DNA of 63,660 bases from Verrucomicrobiota bacterium (GTDB lineage: Bacteria; Verrucomicrobiota; Verrucomicrobiia; Chthoniobacterales; JAFAMB01): the NCBI GenBank assembly GCA_019239825.1, contig JAFAZK010000348.1:1-63660 (forward strand). Reading direction: 5' to 3'. The notes beneath the pieces are model-generated. The model was given only the letters and a program-made list of their open reading frames with translations. It ran no database searches and was not told the DNA's origin. This document shows positions 43,371 through 52,898 of the stretch, piece after piece; positions within the stretch are counted from its first letter, which is position 1; each line of letters begins with the position of its first letter. Position numbers and translations under genes: made by a program.

Positions 43371-44287
43371 TATACCGTTCTTCGTTGTTGGCGCATCATG
43401 ATGGTGGCGAGCACCATCAGGATTACCAGGGTTAAAAGAGCCACTGCCGAACCCCGACCCACATCGTTACGGCCGAAAGTGTAGCGGTACGCCAACAGAA
43501 TCAGGTTTTCCGTGGCATTGGCAGGTCCACCCTGCGTTAACAGGTACGGTGTCTCGAAATCGTTGATACTCCAGATAATCATCAGAATCGCTTGCACGAT
43601 CGAGATGTTCTTCAGATGCGGGAGTGTAATATGCCAAAATAGCTGCCACGAACTTGCTCCGTCGAGCTTACCGGCTTCGTACAGTGTGCGGTCGATAACC
43701 TGTAACGCAGCCAACAGGCTTAACATCATAAAAGGAAAGCTGCGCCAGATCTTGATGACAATCACCGCCACCATCGCCCAATGGCTATCGCTCAGAAAAT
43801 AGATCGGACCAATCCCGAACAGGCTGAGTATGATATTGGCAAGCCCTCCCCGGTCAGCGATCAACCATTTCCAGCTTACGATGGAGACAATAGCAGGCAC
43901 AATCCACGGGATCAGCAACGCGACCCGGCAGAAGCCCCGTCCGGGAAACTCTAAGTTTAGGAAAAGCGCTAATCCCAGCCCGATCAAGTAACTGAAGACG
44001 ACGTTGAACAACGCAAAGACCAAACTGAAATAGAGCGAGTGATAAAAATCGGCGGAAGCGAATAGATGCAGATAGTTCTCCCAACCAACGAAGGGGCCTG
44101 TCCCCAGCAACGTTCCTTTGTGAAGGCTGTAAAAAACTCCGGTAGCAAAGGGGTACAACTCGATAATGCAGATGAGCGCGAAAGACGGTAACAGGAGAAG
44201 ATAGGGCAACTTCTGGCCGGATGGCTTTGACATCCAGCCAGCCGTGTGTCCAGGCCTTTCTCTCCTTGGTGCAGTCGCTACGCTCAT
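43370..44287 (-). CDS. Carbohydrate ABC transporter permease (MalF/CUT1-like)
   Basis: 305 residues with six membrane segments and the EAA motif KLDGASSWQLFWHITLPHLK. Pairs with the MalG-like protein. No ATP-binding gene is in this operon; CUT1 importers often share one (MsmX-type) encoded elsewhere. Confidence 0.93.
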   Translation of the reverse strand: MSVATAPRRERPGHTAGWMSKPSGQKLPYLLLLPSFALICIIELYPFATGVFYSLHKGTLLGTGPFVGWENYLHLFASADFYHSLYFSLVFALFNVVFSYLIGLGLALFLNLEFPGRGFCRVALLIPWIVPAIVSIVSWKWLIADRGGLANIILSLFGIGPIYFLSDSHWAMVAVIVIKIWRSFPFMMLSLLAALQVIDRTLYEAGKLDGASSWQLFWHITLPHLKNISIVQAILMIIWSINDFETPYLLTQGGPANATENLILLAYRYTFGRNDVGRGSAVALLTLVILMVLATIMMRQQRRTV

Positions 44288-44577
44288 TTAGTGCTGCCGC
44301 CTAGGCCAGCCGCAGTCCAATGTTAAGACATTTACCCAAACCACAGATGGACGCAGATAAAACAGAAAGGCAAAACAACCGCCCATGGACAGGAATACAC
44401 GGGCAAAGTTTAACTTTGGGCGACGGGGGTGGAGCGGCGGCAATTCCGTCGCCAGCGTAAAAGCTACGACGTTTTCGATCGGCTGAGAAGGAACCCATCA
44501 GATTCTCGGTTCGCGTCCATTCGCGGTTACCCTCTGTTCTTTTGATCCGCGTCCGTCTGCGGTTGTAGTTTGTCGAG
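44288..44577. repeat. Iterated inverted arms between permease and binding-protein genes
   Basis: ACCACAGATGGACGCAGAT (about 44340-44358) and TTCGCGTCCATTCGCGGTTACC ... ATCCGCGTCCGTCTGCGGTT (about 44511-44566) are complementary in word content. The pair surrounds about 150 bp of unassigned DNA within one operon. Confidence 0.6.
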
Positions 44578-45870
44578 TCATTCTTCCATGATCGAGTTCA
44601 CGCGACTCGCAGCTTCTTTGACTGAAGCATCAACGGGCTTCCCCTGAAGCAGGTTCTGCATTAACGCCTGCATGACTCCTTCGCCCTCGACCTCATTCAG
44701 CTTCGGAAAAATCTGGGTTGAGTGAGTTGCCGTCGTCTTACCTAGCGGAACGTAGTGATCGAGAATGAATTTGGTCTCTGGATTGTTCTGAAAATAGGGG
44801 TCGGCAGTGAAAGACTTCCGCACCGGTAATTGAGTGACACGCCCCTTGATCCAGAGGTCCTTCTCATGCTCCGACCACCACTCAAGGAAAACCTTGGCTT
44901 CAGCCGGATGTTTACCTTGTTTATACAACATAATATTGTTTACCCAGTAGATGGTGCCTTGATCGCCGTGCGGTCCGACCAATGGCTGCAGGACACCGAT
45001 CTTGTCGCTGAACTTGGGAAGACGGGTACCAAGCCCTGGTGCATGCAGAGTGAAAGCACCTTTACCTTGAGTAAATGCGCTAACTTCATCTTCATCGTGA
45101 TAACCGGCGCTGGCCGGATAAACACAATGCTTCTGGACCAGGTCCGCCAGGAATTGCAACGCTTCCAGGTTACGCCCTGACCCCAGGTCGGGTTTACGGT
45201 CCGCGGTGAACAGCCCGCCACCATTGTTCAAGATCGCGGTATACAAATAGTGTGAGCCCAGGGTATCTCCACAGGCAACCACACCATACTGGTCGGCGGA
45301 TGTCTTGGTTAATGCTTGGGCAGCGGCTTTGAATTCATCCCAAGTAGTCGGTGGCTGTATATTCGCGGCGGCCAACAAATCTTTCCGGTAGTACCAAACC
45401 CGAATATCGATCGCCCAGGGTAAGGCCACGTAATGGTTGTCGTATTTCAAGATATCGACGGTAGTCGGTAAAAAATCATCCAGCTTGCCGCTGCTCTTCC
45501 ATTGGCCGATCAGGTCATCAATGGGCAGAATGGCGCCTTGATCGTACAACTGGACGGCTTGGTACCCGGCCCCGGTACTGATATCAGGCGCAGTGCCCGA
45601 GCCAATCGCGGTGACAAAGGTTTGATACCAGTTGGTCCAAGGGATCGAACGATAGGTAACGCTAATATCCGGATGCTCTTGGTTAAACTGCTCCACCAGC
45701 GCTTTCCCGGCGTCGATGTATTCTGGAGGTCCCCAGATCATGTCCCAGAATTGCAGATCGATATGGTCTTTCGCTTGAGCTTGGGGAGAACCGACAAGTA
45801 TCGCGATCAAAGTCGCGAGTGCAGAAGGCAGCAGCATTAGGCGGCCAGGCGGTAGCCATCGAGCTTTCAT
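44578..45870 (-). CDS. Extracellular sugar-binding protein (MalE/family 1)
   Basis: 430 residues. Signal peptide (about residues 1-33, ending QAQA), then DLQFWDMIWGPPEYIDAGKALVEQFNQEHPDISVTY, and a C-terminal domain with WWSEHEKDLWIKGRVTQLPVRK typical of CUT1 binding proteins. First gene of the operon in transcript order; the LacI-type palindrome lies upstream. Confidence 0.93.
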   Translation of the reverse strand: MKARWLPPGRLMLLPSALATLIAILVGSPQAQAKDHIDLQFWDMIWGPPEYIDAGKALVEQFNQEHPDISVTYRSIPWTNWYQTFVTAIGSGTAPDISTGAGYQAVQLYDQGAILPIDDLIGQWKSSGKLDDFLPTTVDILKYDNHYVALPWAIDIRVWYYRKDLLAAANIQPPTTWDEFKAAAQALTKTSADQYGVVACGDTLGSHYLYTAILNNGGGLFTADRKPDLGSGRNLEALQFLADLVQKHCVYPASAGYHDEDEVSAFTQGKGAFTLHAPGLGTRLPKFSDKIGVLQPLVGPHGDQGTIYWVNNIMLYKQGKHPAEAKVFLEWWSEHEKDLWIKGRVTQLPVRKSFTADPYFQNNPETKFILDHYVPLGKTTATHSTQIFPKLNEVEGEGVMQALMQNLLQGKPVDASVKEAASRVNSIMEE

Positions 45871-45932
45871 GATTTAGGGGATCGTGGTGTGGTGGGAGGA
45901 AATAACGGCGCAATCACGCATTCGACATGATG

Positions 45933-45944
45933 GATCACGTGATC
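45933..45944. promoter_or_regulatory. Perfect palindrome GATCACGTGATC upstream of sugar operon
   Basis: A 12-bp palindrome 63-74 bp upstream of the binding-protein start. It could be a second regulator site or part of a promoter. No family can be assigned from the sequence alone. Confidence 0.4.
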
Positions 45945-45974
45945 GATCATATAAGCCGCACCAGTTGAGCCTGT

Positions 45975-45986
45975 CAAACCGGTTTG
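45975..45986. promoter_or_regulatory. LacI-type operator candidate CAAACCGGTTTG
   Basis: A perfect 12-bp palindrome with central CG inside TGTCAAACCGGTTTGTTG, the form used by GalR/LacI-family repressors. It lies 105 bp upstream of the sugar-binding protein and upstream of a LacI gene in the same operon. Not seen upstream of other genes in this window. Confidence 0.6.
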
Positions 45987-46004
45987 TTGCCCCCTCCCGC
46001 CGCA

Positions 46005-46276
46005 GGGGAGCCGCTTTTGACCATTGCGAAGCCCCTGGCAAGATCGCGCAAAAAATCATGGCGGAATCTAACTTTGTGCAGCAGGCGGCTCCGGCTAACG
46101 TCGCCTGATGCCGCCGCGATCTGTACCGTCTCCGTTTTGATCTCAAGATCGAGCCCCCGGGGTAATTCACGCGTAAGAAACGTCCTCGGGAGCCGCCTGC
46201 TACGACACCTCGAGTAGCACCGTATTTTGTCGCGCGGTTATGCCGGCGGTTTAGCAGCGGTCAAAAGCGGCTCCCC
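46005..46276. repeat. MITE-like element, family 1, AGCCGC at both ends
   Basis: GGGGAGCCGCTTTTGACC (46005-46022) pairs perfectly over 18 bp with GGTCAAAAGCGGCTCCCC (46259-46276). Inside, GCAGGCGGCTCCGG (about 46080-46094) and GGGAGCCGCCTGC (about 46189-46201) form a nested pair, as in the element at 1076. The 272-bp element lies between the sugar operon's operators and the sodium symporter end. Confidence 0.85.
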
Positions 46277-46314
46277 TCCAGGCGTTGGGCCGGTATGACC
46301 CTCGATCTCGTCTG

Positions 46315-47736
46315 TCATCTCTTACCTCCCCTTCGCGCGCCCATAATATAATCGACGCCAAATAGACACACGATATTCGCGACCAGTGCGGCAGCGCCTA
46401 CGTGGACGCCGTATACGACATTCACTCCTTGAGATGCGAACCACGCGAGCAAGACCAGCGCCACCACAATTCCTATTGCGATGCTGGTGGGATGCGGCGG
46501 ACGCTTAAGTAGTGAGAGGACTACCCCAGGAAACAGTTGACTGGTTCCGCTGTAGCTGATTAAAAGCAGCCCCACCAATGAGGCTTTGTTAAAAGCCCAC
46601 AGCCCAAAAGCCAGCGCCGCCATCACAACAATCCAAAGTCTCGTCCAGGATGTGAGCCTTTCTTCTCGCACCCTGAACAAGTTCCGCGAGAGCAAACTCG
46701 CTGCTGCTAAAATCTGGGCCGAGGCCGGCACCAACCCGGCCAAACAACCTGCTCCCGCGATAATCCCAAGAACCCAGGCCGGATAATGTTTTTGTACGAC
46801 TAACATGAACGATTGATCCGCGTCGGTTCCTTTCAGTCCGGGCTCCACTAGCAGGGCAGTGAACCCGGCAAAGAAAACCAACAGCAACATCAATTGATAG
46901 AACGGTAGAATCGTCGCGTTACGTCGGATCGTGTTCGGGCTGTTGGCTGCTAAGTTGGCAGCGAATGCGTGGGGGTACATGAATCCGCCGAGGCCTGACA
47001 GCAACACGGCCGATATAAACCATACACTCCCGAAGTTCTCCGTTCCATTCACGAGGGTCATCCAATTTGGATGCACTCTGAGCACAGCATCGATAACGCC
47101 TTGCGGCGACCCAAAGAATTGCATCGGCAAAATTACGCCGGCAAAAGCGACCCCGAGCAACACCAGGGCATCTTTAATGAGACTGGCCCAAGCCGCACCG
47201 CGTAAACCGGAAATCGATACAAAAACTATTATCAATGCGAAAGCGACGCCGGCGGCCCATACCGAGTTAATCGTGCCGTACCCCGCGATCTGTAGCAGGA
47301 TTTGGATGCCGGTCAGTTGCAGCGTGATGTACGGGATCAGGAACACGACGCCGACGAGGCCGGTCAAGAATCCCAATGCGCGGCTCTGGTATTTGAATCC
47401 GATATAATCGGCGTTGGTCAGAAGGCCATGTCGTTGGGCGATGCGCCACACCGGCGGGAAATAAAAAAACAGGGTTATGCAAGAGACCGTTAGATAACAA
47501 ATGATATAGAAGGCGGGAGCACCTTTGCCGTAAGCCCAGCCGGCGGCCCCGAGAAAAGTAAAGCTGGTATAGATTTCCCCGGCACTAAGTAACCACAAAA
47601 AAACTACCCCAAACGAGCGGCCGCCGAGGATGAATTGCGACGGATTCATCCGGATCTTACGTACACCGAACAACCCAAACCCGATGGTAGCGACGATCAC
47701 ACAAAAAACGATGAGGAGCCCGGCGAGACTATTCAT
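46315..47736 (-). CDS. Sodium:solute symporter (SSS family, MctP-like)
   Basis: 473 residues with about 13 hydrophobic segments and SSS features: FILGGRSFGVVFLWLLSAGEIYTSFTFLG, YNADYIGFKYQSRALG-like text and AGAGCLAGLVPASAQILAAASLL near the end. It likely imports a monocarboxylate or amino-acid-like solute with sodium. Its ATG overlaps the preceding DUF3311 stop (ATGA), so the pair is co-translated. Confidence 0.93.
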   Translation of the reverse strand: MNSLAGLLIVFCVIVATIGFGLFGVRKIRMNPSQFILGGRSFGVVFLWLLSAGEIYTSFTFLGAAGWAYGKGAPAFYIICYLTVSCITLFFYFPPVWRIAQRHGLLTNADYIGFKYQSRALGFLTGLVGVVFLIPYITLQLTGIQILLQIAGYGTINSVWAAGVAFALIIVFVSISGLRGAAWASLIKDALVLLGVAFAGVILPMQFFGSPQGVIDAVLRVHPNWMTLVNGTENFGSVWFISAVLLSGLGGFMYPHAFAANLAANSPNTIRRNATILPFYQLMLLLVFFAGFTALLVEPGLKGTDADQSFMLVVQKHYPAWVLGIIAGAGCLAGLVPASAQILAAASLLSRNLFRVREERLTSWTRLWIVVMAALAFGLWAFNKASLVGLLLISYSGTSQLFPGVVLSLLKRPPHPTSIAIGIVVALVLLAWFASQGVNVVYGVHVGAAALVANIVCLFGVDYIMGARRGGKR

Positions 47737-47960
47737 TGGCGTTTTCTGAGGCGGTCTGCCACCAACAAGAAAAATGGCGTCACTAGGACCCAGAAAACAC
47801 AGTTCGCCAGTAAGAACGGGAGACCAAAGACCCGAGGCTCTAGCCGATTAGCGTAGAGCGGCCCAAACACCAATGCGCAGAAAGGGATCGCTGCGACGAT
47901 CACAGAACCCACCGTAATCCCGTCCTGGCCCGTATCGTCGGGCTGATTCTTCCTGCCCAT
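47733..47960 (-). CDS. DUF3311 family small membrane protein
   Basis: 75 residues with two hydrophobic segments (about 20-37 and 48-68). DUF3311 genes commonly precede SSS symporters of the MctP type. The overlap with the symporter start suggests a stable partner or assembly factor. Confidence 0.88.
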   Translation of the reverse strand: MGRKNQPDDTGQDGITVGSVIVAAIPFCALVFGPLYANRLEPRVFGLPFLLANCVFWVLVTPFFLLVADRLRKRQ

Positions 47961-48410
47961 CGGTCAAAGCTGCACGAAAGTTTCGATACCTGAAAGTGAA
48001 AAATCGGCTGGAGTCAGCTCCACTCATCTTCCCGAGGTGATCGTCCTCGTACTCCTCGTCCTCGAAGGAGCAGCGTAAAGAGGAGTCGAAAATGTGGACA
48101 GGTATCCGATCGCCGTCAACCCGAATCCTTTGTCGCGGCCTCGGCTGCGGCGAAGGTCTCGCGGTCGCGAGATGAGGACACCATCTCTCCCTGGCGGAAC
48201 CTTTGGCGAAGCGCCTGGTGAGCTAGCTAGCTTTCTAAGCAGCAAATCACGGTCGTCCCTTTAGAAAGCACGCCGCCACACGGGTCAGCGATTGCGGCAG
48301 CTCAGACAAACCTCGGAGAGCCGGGTCAAACCTATGCTCTTTTCTCGGGCATCTCGTCTTATCACAGAACGAGCCCGACATAACTCCGTTGGCCACCAAA
48401 TAGATGCAAT
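47961..48410. other. Intergenic region with family 5 repeat and iterated words
   Basis: The 450-bp gap between DUF3311 (minus) and the RND adaptor (plus) holds GATCGTCCTCGTACTCCTCGT words (about 48039-48060) and CTCGCGGTCGCGAG with the GATGAGGACACCATC flank (about 48157-48190), the same flank as inside the permease gene at 6103. Short frames here have no support. Confidence 0.5.
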
Positions 48411-49607
48411 ATGATTCCGACGATCTCACCAAACGTTGCCGTGGCCAAGAGTAAGGCCTCTATAAAACCGCCCTATATCCGCGCCACGCTTATCGCCATT
48501 CTGTTCTTGTTAGTAGTCGCCGGTCTCCTCTTTTATCCGCAGATAAGCCAGCTCATTGGTTTTGGGCCTACGGAAAACGGAGAAACCCACGATCTTCGGC
48601 CCATTGCGGTGACCACAGCCGTGGCGGCTACGTGCGAGTGGCAATCAACTCTCGACGCGATCGGCAATGTTACCGCGATCAACGGGGTAACCGTGAGCAC
48701 AGATCTAGCCGGGCTAGTCGATCAGATTGCTTTTACCTCCGGCACCCCGGTGAAGGCCGGCCAGTTGCTGGCTCATTTGAATACCGACCAGGAGCAGGCC
48801 CAACTGGAACAGGCCGAAGCTCAGCTTGATCTGGCGTTGGTGATGTTGCACCGGAATCGCGAACTCCTGGAAAAACGTTCGATCTCTCAATCTGATTATG
48901 ACACGAGCGAGGCAACCTACCGCCAGGATAAGGCCCAAGTTGAGCAGTTTAGAGCGCTGATTGCTCGAAAGACGCTGCGAGCGCCGTTCGATGGAGTCCT
49001 CGGTATTCGTCAGGCTAATCTCGGCCAGTACCTCAACGTCGGTGATCCGGTAGTAACTCTGCAATCGTTCGATCCCATCTACGTCAACTTCTCACTGCCG
49101 CAACAGAACTTGAGTGAATTACATGTTGGGCAGGAGACGAGCGTTCAGCTCGATGCCTATGGCAACGATGTCTTTACCGGTAAGATCAATGCCGTCAATT
49201 CATTAGTCGACCCGGCAACTCGAAACATCCTGGTACAAGCAATTTTGCACAATCCTGATGGCAGGCTCCGTCCGGGCATGTTTGGTCAAGTCAGCGTTCT
49301 GGTTTCACAACGCGAGGAAGTAATCGCTCTGCCCCTATCTTCGGTGCATTACGCGCCGTACGGCGACTCGGTTTTCATTGTTTCGGGGGCTAACGCGGGG
49401 AGCGATAAGCAGTTCAAAACTGTTAAAGAACAGTTCGTCAAACTGGGCGGTACCCGGGGTGACCTAACCGCAGTGACCTCCGGAATAAAACCAGGAGACG
49501 AAGTGGTTACGTCCGGTGTGTTTCGCTTGAAAAGCGGCTCGGCGATCCTGGTCAACAATCGAATTCAGCCCGCCGCCAATACCTCACCTACACCAGAGAA
49601 CAGCTAA
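48411..49607 (+). CDS. RND efflux periplasmic adaptor subunit (MFP)
   Basis: 398 residues. An N-terminal membrane anchor (about 22-45) is followed by HlyD/AcrA-type lipoyl halves (TSGTPVKAGQLLAHLNTDQEQAQLEQAEAQLDLA and LRAPFDGVLGIRQANLGQYLNVGDPV), a hairpin and a beta-barrel domain. It links the inner-membrane pump to an outer-membrane channel. The pump gene follows after 25 bp. No TolC-like factor is in this window. Confidence 0.94.
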   Translation: MIPTISPNVAVAKSKASIKPPYIRATLIAILFLLVVAGLLFYPQISQLIGFGPTENGETHDLRPIAVTTAVAATCEWQSTLDAIGNVTAINGVTVSTDLAGLVDQIAFTSGTPVKAGQLLAHLNTDQEQAQLEQAEAQLDLALVMLHRNRELLEKRSISQSDYDTSEATYRQDKAQVEQFRALIARKTLRAPFDGVLGIRQANLGQYLNVGDPVVTLQSFDPIYVNFSLPQQNLSELHVGQETSVQLDAYGNDVFTGKINAVNSLVDPATRNILVQAILHNPDGRLRPGMFGQVSVLVSQREEVIALPLSSVHYAPYGDSVFIVSGANAGSDKQFKTVKEQFVKLGGTRGDLTAVTSGIKPGDEVVTSGVFRLKSGSAILVNNRIQPAANTSPTPENS

Positions 49608-49632
49608 TAAGAAAGCTAAACGGAGAAAGTGG

Positions 49633-52600
49633 GTGAGATTCACAGATCTTTTTATTAGAAGGCCGGTCATTGCGACCGTAGTAAACCTGCTGATTCTATT
49701 AGCGGGTGGCCAGGCGGTGCGCAGCCTGAGCGTTCGGGAATACCCCAAGACAGATATTTCTGTTATAACCGTTCAAACTACCTACTACGGCGCTGACGCC
49801 GAGTTAGTGCGCGGGTTCATTACCACACCTCTGGAGCAAGCTATTTCCGGGGTGGAGGGCATTGACTACATGGATTCGGAGAGCACCCTGGGGACAAGCA
49901 CAATCAGCGTTCATTTGAAGCTGAATTTCGCCCCGGATGCAGCCATTACCCTCATCCAAAGTAAGGTGAGTCAAGTACGCAACCAGCTCCCGCCGGCGTC
50001 CCAGATTCCGGTGATTAAAATTACGTCGCCGGACACCGATTTCGCTGCAATGTACCTCAGTTTCTCCTCCGACGAACTCGATCGCAATCAAATCACCGAT
50101 TACCTAACCCGAATAGTGCAGCCGAAGCTCGCTGCCATCGTAGGCGTCCAGGAAGCTCGGATCGTGGGTGGGCGGGTTTTCGCCATGCGGATCTGGCTGG
50201 ACAACGAGCGGATGGCTGCTTTGAACGTCAATCCCACGGATGTAGAAAATATTCTGCAGGCGAACAATTATCTGTCCGCCGCGGGGCAGACCAAAGGGAG
50301 CATGACGGCGATAAACCTGGTGGCCAATACCAACCTCCAAAGTGTCGAAGATTTCAAGCAGTTGGCCGTAAAGCAAGCCAACGGCGCCATTGTCCGCCTC
50401 AAAGATATCGCCAGGGTGGAGCTCGGGGCCGAGAGTTACGACTCTGAAGTTCGGTTCCAGGGCCGAACCGCGACATTCATCGGCATCAACGCATTGCCTA
50501 CGGCGAACACGTTAGATGTGATCAAACGCGTTCGGGACGTGTTGCCGGAGCTGGCCAAGCAACTCCCGGCCGGCCTGAAGGCCGACGTTGCTTATGACAG
50601 CACCGAATACATCACTGCCGCTATCAACGACGTGATGGAAACGCTCATCGAGACCATCCTAATCGTGACGATTGTGATCTGCTTATTCATGGGGTCCGTC
50701 CGGGCCGTGGTGATTCCGGTGGTGGTCATTCCGCTTTCTTTGATCGGAGCGATGTCCCTTCTGCTCGTTCTAGGCTTTACTCTAAACCTATTGACCATAC
50801 TGGCGATCGTACTTGCCGTCGGGTTGGTAGTCGACGACGCGATTGTCGTAGTGGAGAACGTGCAACGGAATATCGAGGAAGGTCTGCCACCGTTGGTAGC
50901 TGCGATCAAAAGCGCCCGCGAACTTTCTAGTCCCATCATTGCGATGACTCTGACCTTAGCTGCAGTGTACGCGCCGATCGGGGTCCAGGGCGGTTTGGCT
51001 GGTGCATTCTTTCGTGAGTTCGCCTTTACCCTAGCCGGTGCGGTCGTGATATCAGGTTTTGTGGCGCTGACCTTGTCGCCCATGATGTCGTCGAAATTGT
51101 TAAAAAGAGGTGCGGCGAATCGAGGACTGCCAGCCTGGATCAGCCACGGCTTTGAGTTGCTCCGGCAGACTTACCTGCGCATCTTACGAATCCTCCTCCG
51201 AGTAAAGTGGGTTGGACTGGGCGTGGCCATTATTTTGTGGGGATTGCTTTGGCCGTTCTGGACCTCGTCGAGTCACGAACTCGCGCCCACCGAGGATCAA
51301 GGGATCTTGTTTGGCGCTATGCAATCCGCGCCGGAAGCGACGCTCGATCAAATCGAACTCTTTTCAAAGGACGTTGATGAGGTCTATCGGAGCGAACCTG
51401 AGACGGAAAACACCTTTCAGATCACCGAGGTTCCGGGCGGAGGGTATGCTGGGTTGGTCACAAAACCGTGGCACCAACGCAAACGGAACATGCAGCAGAT
51501 CCAGGAAGAGGTGGCAAAACGATTGGCGGATATACCAGGCGTTCAGATGGTCACTCTAACCCCGGCAGCGTTGCCGGGTGGTGACGATTGGGATGTAGAG
51601 TTTGTTATGTCTGGCGTAGCTGACCCCTTGGAAATGTACGACCTCTCGAATCAGTTAGTCGAGGCGGCGAATCAGAGCGGAAAGTTCCTTTTTGCCGATT
51701 CCGACCTGAAGTTTGACCAGCCGCAGAACCGAATATTATTCGATCGGGATAAAGTGGCTTCCATGGGGTTAAACCTGCAGCAGGTGGGCGGGGATATCAG
51801 TACCCTCCTAAGCTCCGGCTATGTTAATTATTTCGACATTGCGGGTCGCAGCTACCAGGTGATCCCGGAGATTCAACGAACCCAGCGGCTAAACCCGGCA
51901 GACCTGTTGAAACGTTATGTCACAGGTCCAAACGGTACTGCGGTCCAGTTGGGAACCTTCGCTGCACTTAAGGCTGAGGTGCAGCCGGAAAAGCTCAACC
52001 ACATGCAGCAACTGAACTCGGTCACCATTAACGGTGTGATCCGTTCACCCGCCACGGTCGACGCCGCCCTGAAGGTATTGGAAGAGAAAGCCGCTCAGAT
52101 TTTGCCTGGTGGTTTTACCGTCGACTACAAAGGGGGCTCTCGCCAGCTGCGCAGGGAAGGAAACGCCTTCCTGGGAACGATGATTCTTTCGCTGATCGTC
52201 ATCTACCTGGTGTTAGCGGCGCAGTTTGAAAGTTTTTGCGATCCCTTCATTGTTCTAATCGGCTCGGTGCCGCTCGCTCTGGTGGGTGCGCTGACTTTTT
52301 GCCACCTGGGCTATACCTCGGTGAACATCTACAGCCAGGTCGGTTTAATTACCCTGACGGGGTTAGTCGCCAAAAATGGAATATTGATCGTCGAATGGGC
52401 GAACCGGCTACAGAAGCAAGGCTTAGATAAATTCGATGCGGTGCTGGAAGCCGCGGGGACTCGATTGCGGCCGATTTTGATGACCTCGGTAGCGACCATC
52501 GCGGGACACTTCCCGTTAATTCTGGTGACCGGCCCGGGAGCCGCTGCTAGAAATAGTGTGGGCTGGGTGTTAGTCAGTGGCATGTTTATCGGAACCTTTT

Positions 52601-52716
52601 TCACTCTTTTCGTAGTGCCCTCATTCTACCTGGTTTTGGCTCGGGATTACTCGAAAGCCGCGGACCGTGAGGCCGAAAACGCAATGACTGAAAGATTAAT
52701 TTCTGAGCTTGGGTAG
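49633..52716 (+). CDS. RND efflux transporter permease (AcrB/MexF-like)
   Basis: 1027 residues with the usual duplicated topology of 12 TM helices and two large periplasmic loops. TM4 proton-relay residues are visible as GLVVDDAIVVVENVQRN. It opens with FTDLFIRRPVIATVVNLLILLAGG. Start GTG with an SD-like GGAGAAAG. It exports hydrophobic or amphipathic compounds using the proton gradient. Confidence 0.95.
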   Translation: MRFTDLFIRRPVIATVVNLLILLAGGQAVRSLSVREYPKTDISVITVQTTYYGADAELVRGFITTPLEQAISGVEGIDYMDSESTLGTSTISVHLKLNFAPDAAITLIQSKVSQVRNQLPPASQIPVIKITSPDTDFAAMYLSFSSDELDRNQITDYLTRIVQPKLAAIVGVQEARIVGGRVFAMRIWLDNERMAALNVNPTDVENILQANNYLSAAGQTKGSMTAINLVANTNLQSVEDFKQLAVKQANGAIVRLKDIARVELGAESYDSEVRFQGRTATFIGINALPTANTLDVIKRVRDVLPELAKQLPAGLKADVAYDSTEYITAAINDVMETLIETILIVTIVICLFMGSVRAVVIPVVVIPLSLIGAMSLLLVLGFTLNLLTILAIVLAVGLVVDDAIVVVENVQRNIEEGLPPLVAAIKSARELSSPIIAMTLTLAAVYAPIGVQGGLAGAFFREFAFTLAGAVVISGFVALTLSPMMSSKLLKRGAANRGLPAWISHGFELLRQTYLRILRILLRVKWVGLGVAIILWGLLWPFWTSSSHELAPTEDQGILFGAMQSAPEATLDQIELFSKDVDEVYRSEPETENTFQITEVPGGGYAGLVTKPWHQRKRNMQQIQEEVAKRLADIPGVQMVTLTPAALPGGDDWDVEFVMSGVADPLEMYDLSNQLVEAANQSGKFLFADSDLKFDQPQNRILFDRDKVASMGLNLQQVGGDISTLLSSGYVNYFDIAGRSYQVIPEIQRTQRLNPADLLKRYVTGPNGTAVQLGTFAALKAEVQPEKLNHMQQLNSVTINGVIRSPATVDAALKVLEEKAAQILPGGFTVDYKGGSRQLRREGNAFLGTMILSLIVIYLVLAAQFESFCDPFIVLIGSVPLALVGALTFCHLGYTSVNIYSQVGLITLTGLVAKNGILIVEWANRLQKQGLDKFDAVLEAAGTRLRPILMTSVATIAGHFPLILVTGPGAAARNSVGWVLVSGMFIGTFFTLFVVPSFYLVLARDYSKAADREAENAMTERLISELG

Positions 52717-52898
52717 CGAGTCGAGCGATTGATAGAGCCGGCAATTCGGCGAGCCCGGGCCCAGTCTTTGCCCGGCGGAAAAGCTACTAATACTTTGTGC
52801 CCGAGGATCCGACAACAGCCCGCCGCGCGTAGGCCCTCGGCGAGCTCAGTCGAATCCTTTCGCGTGGGCGCGAGGGACGAATCGGCCGATTAGAGACA

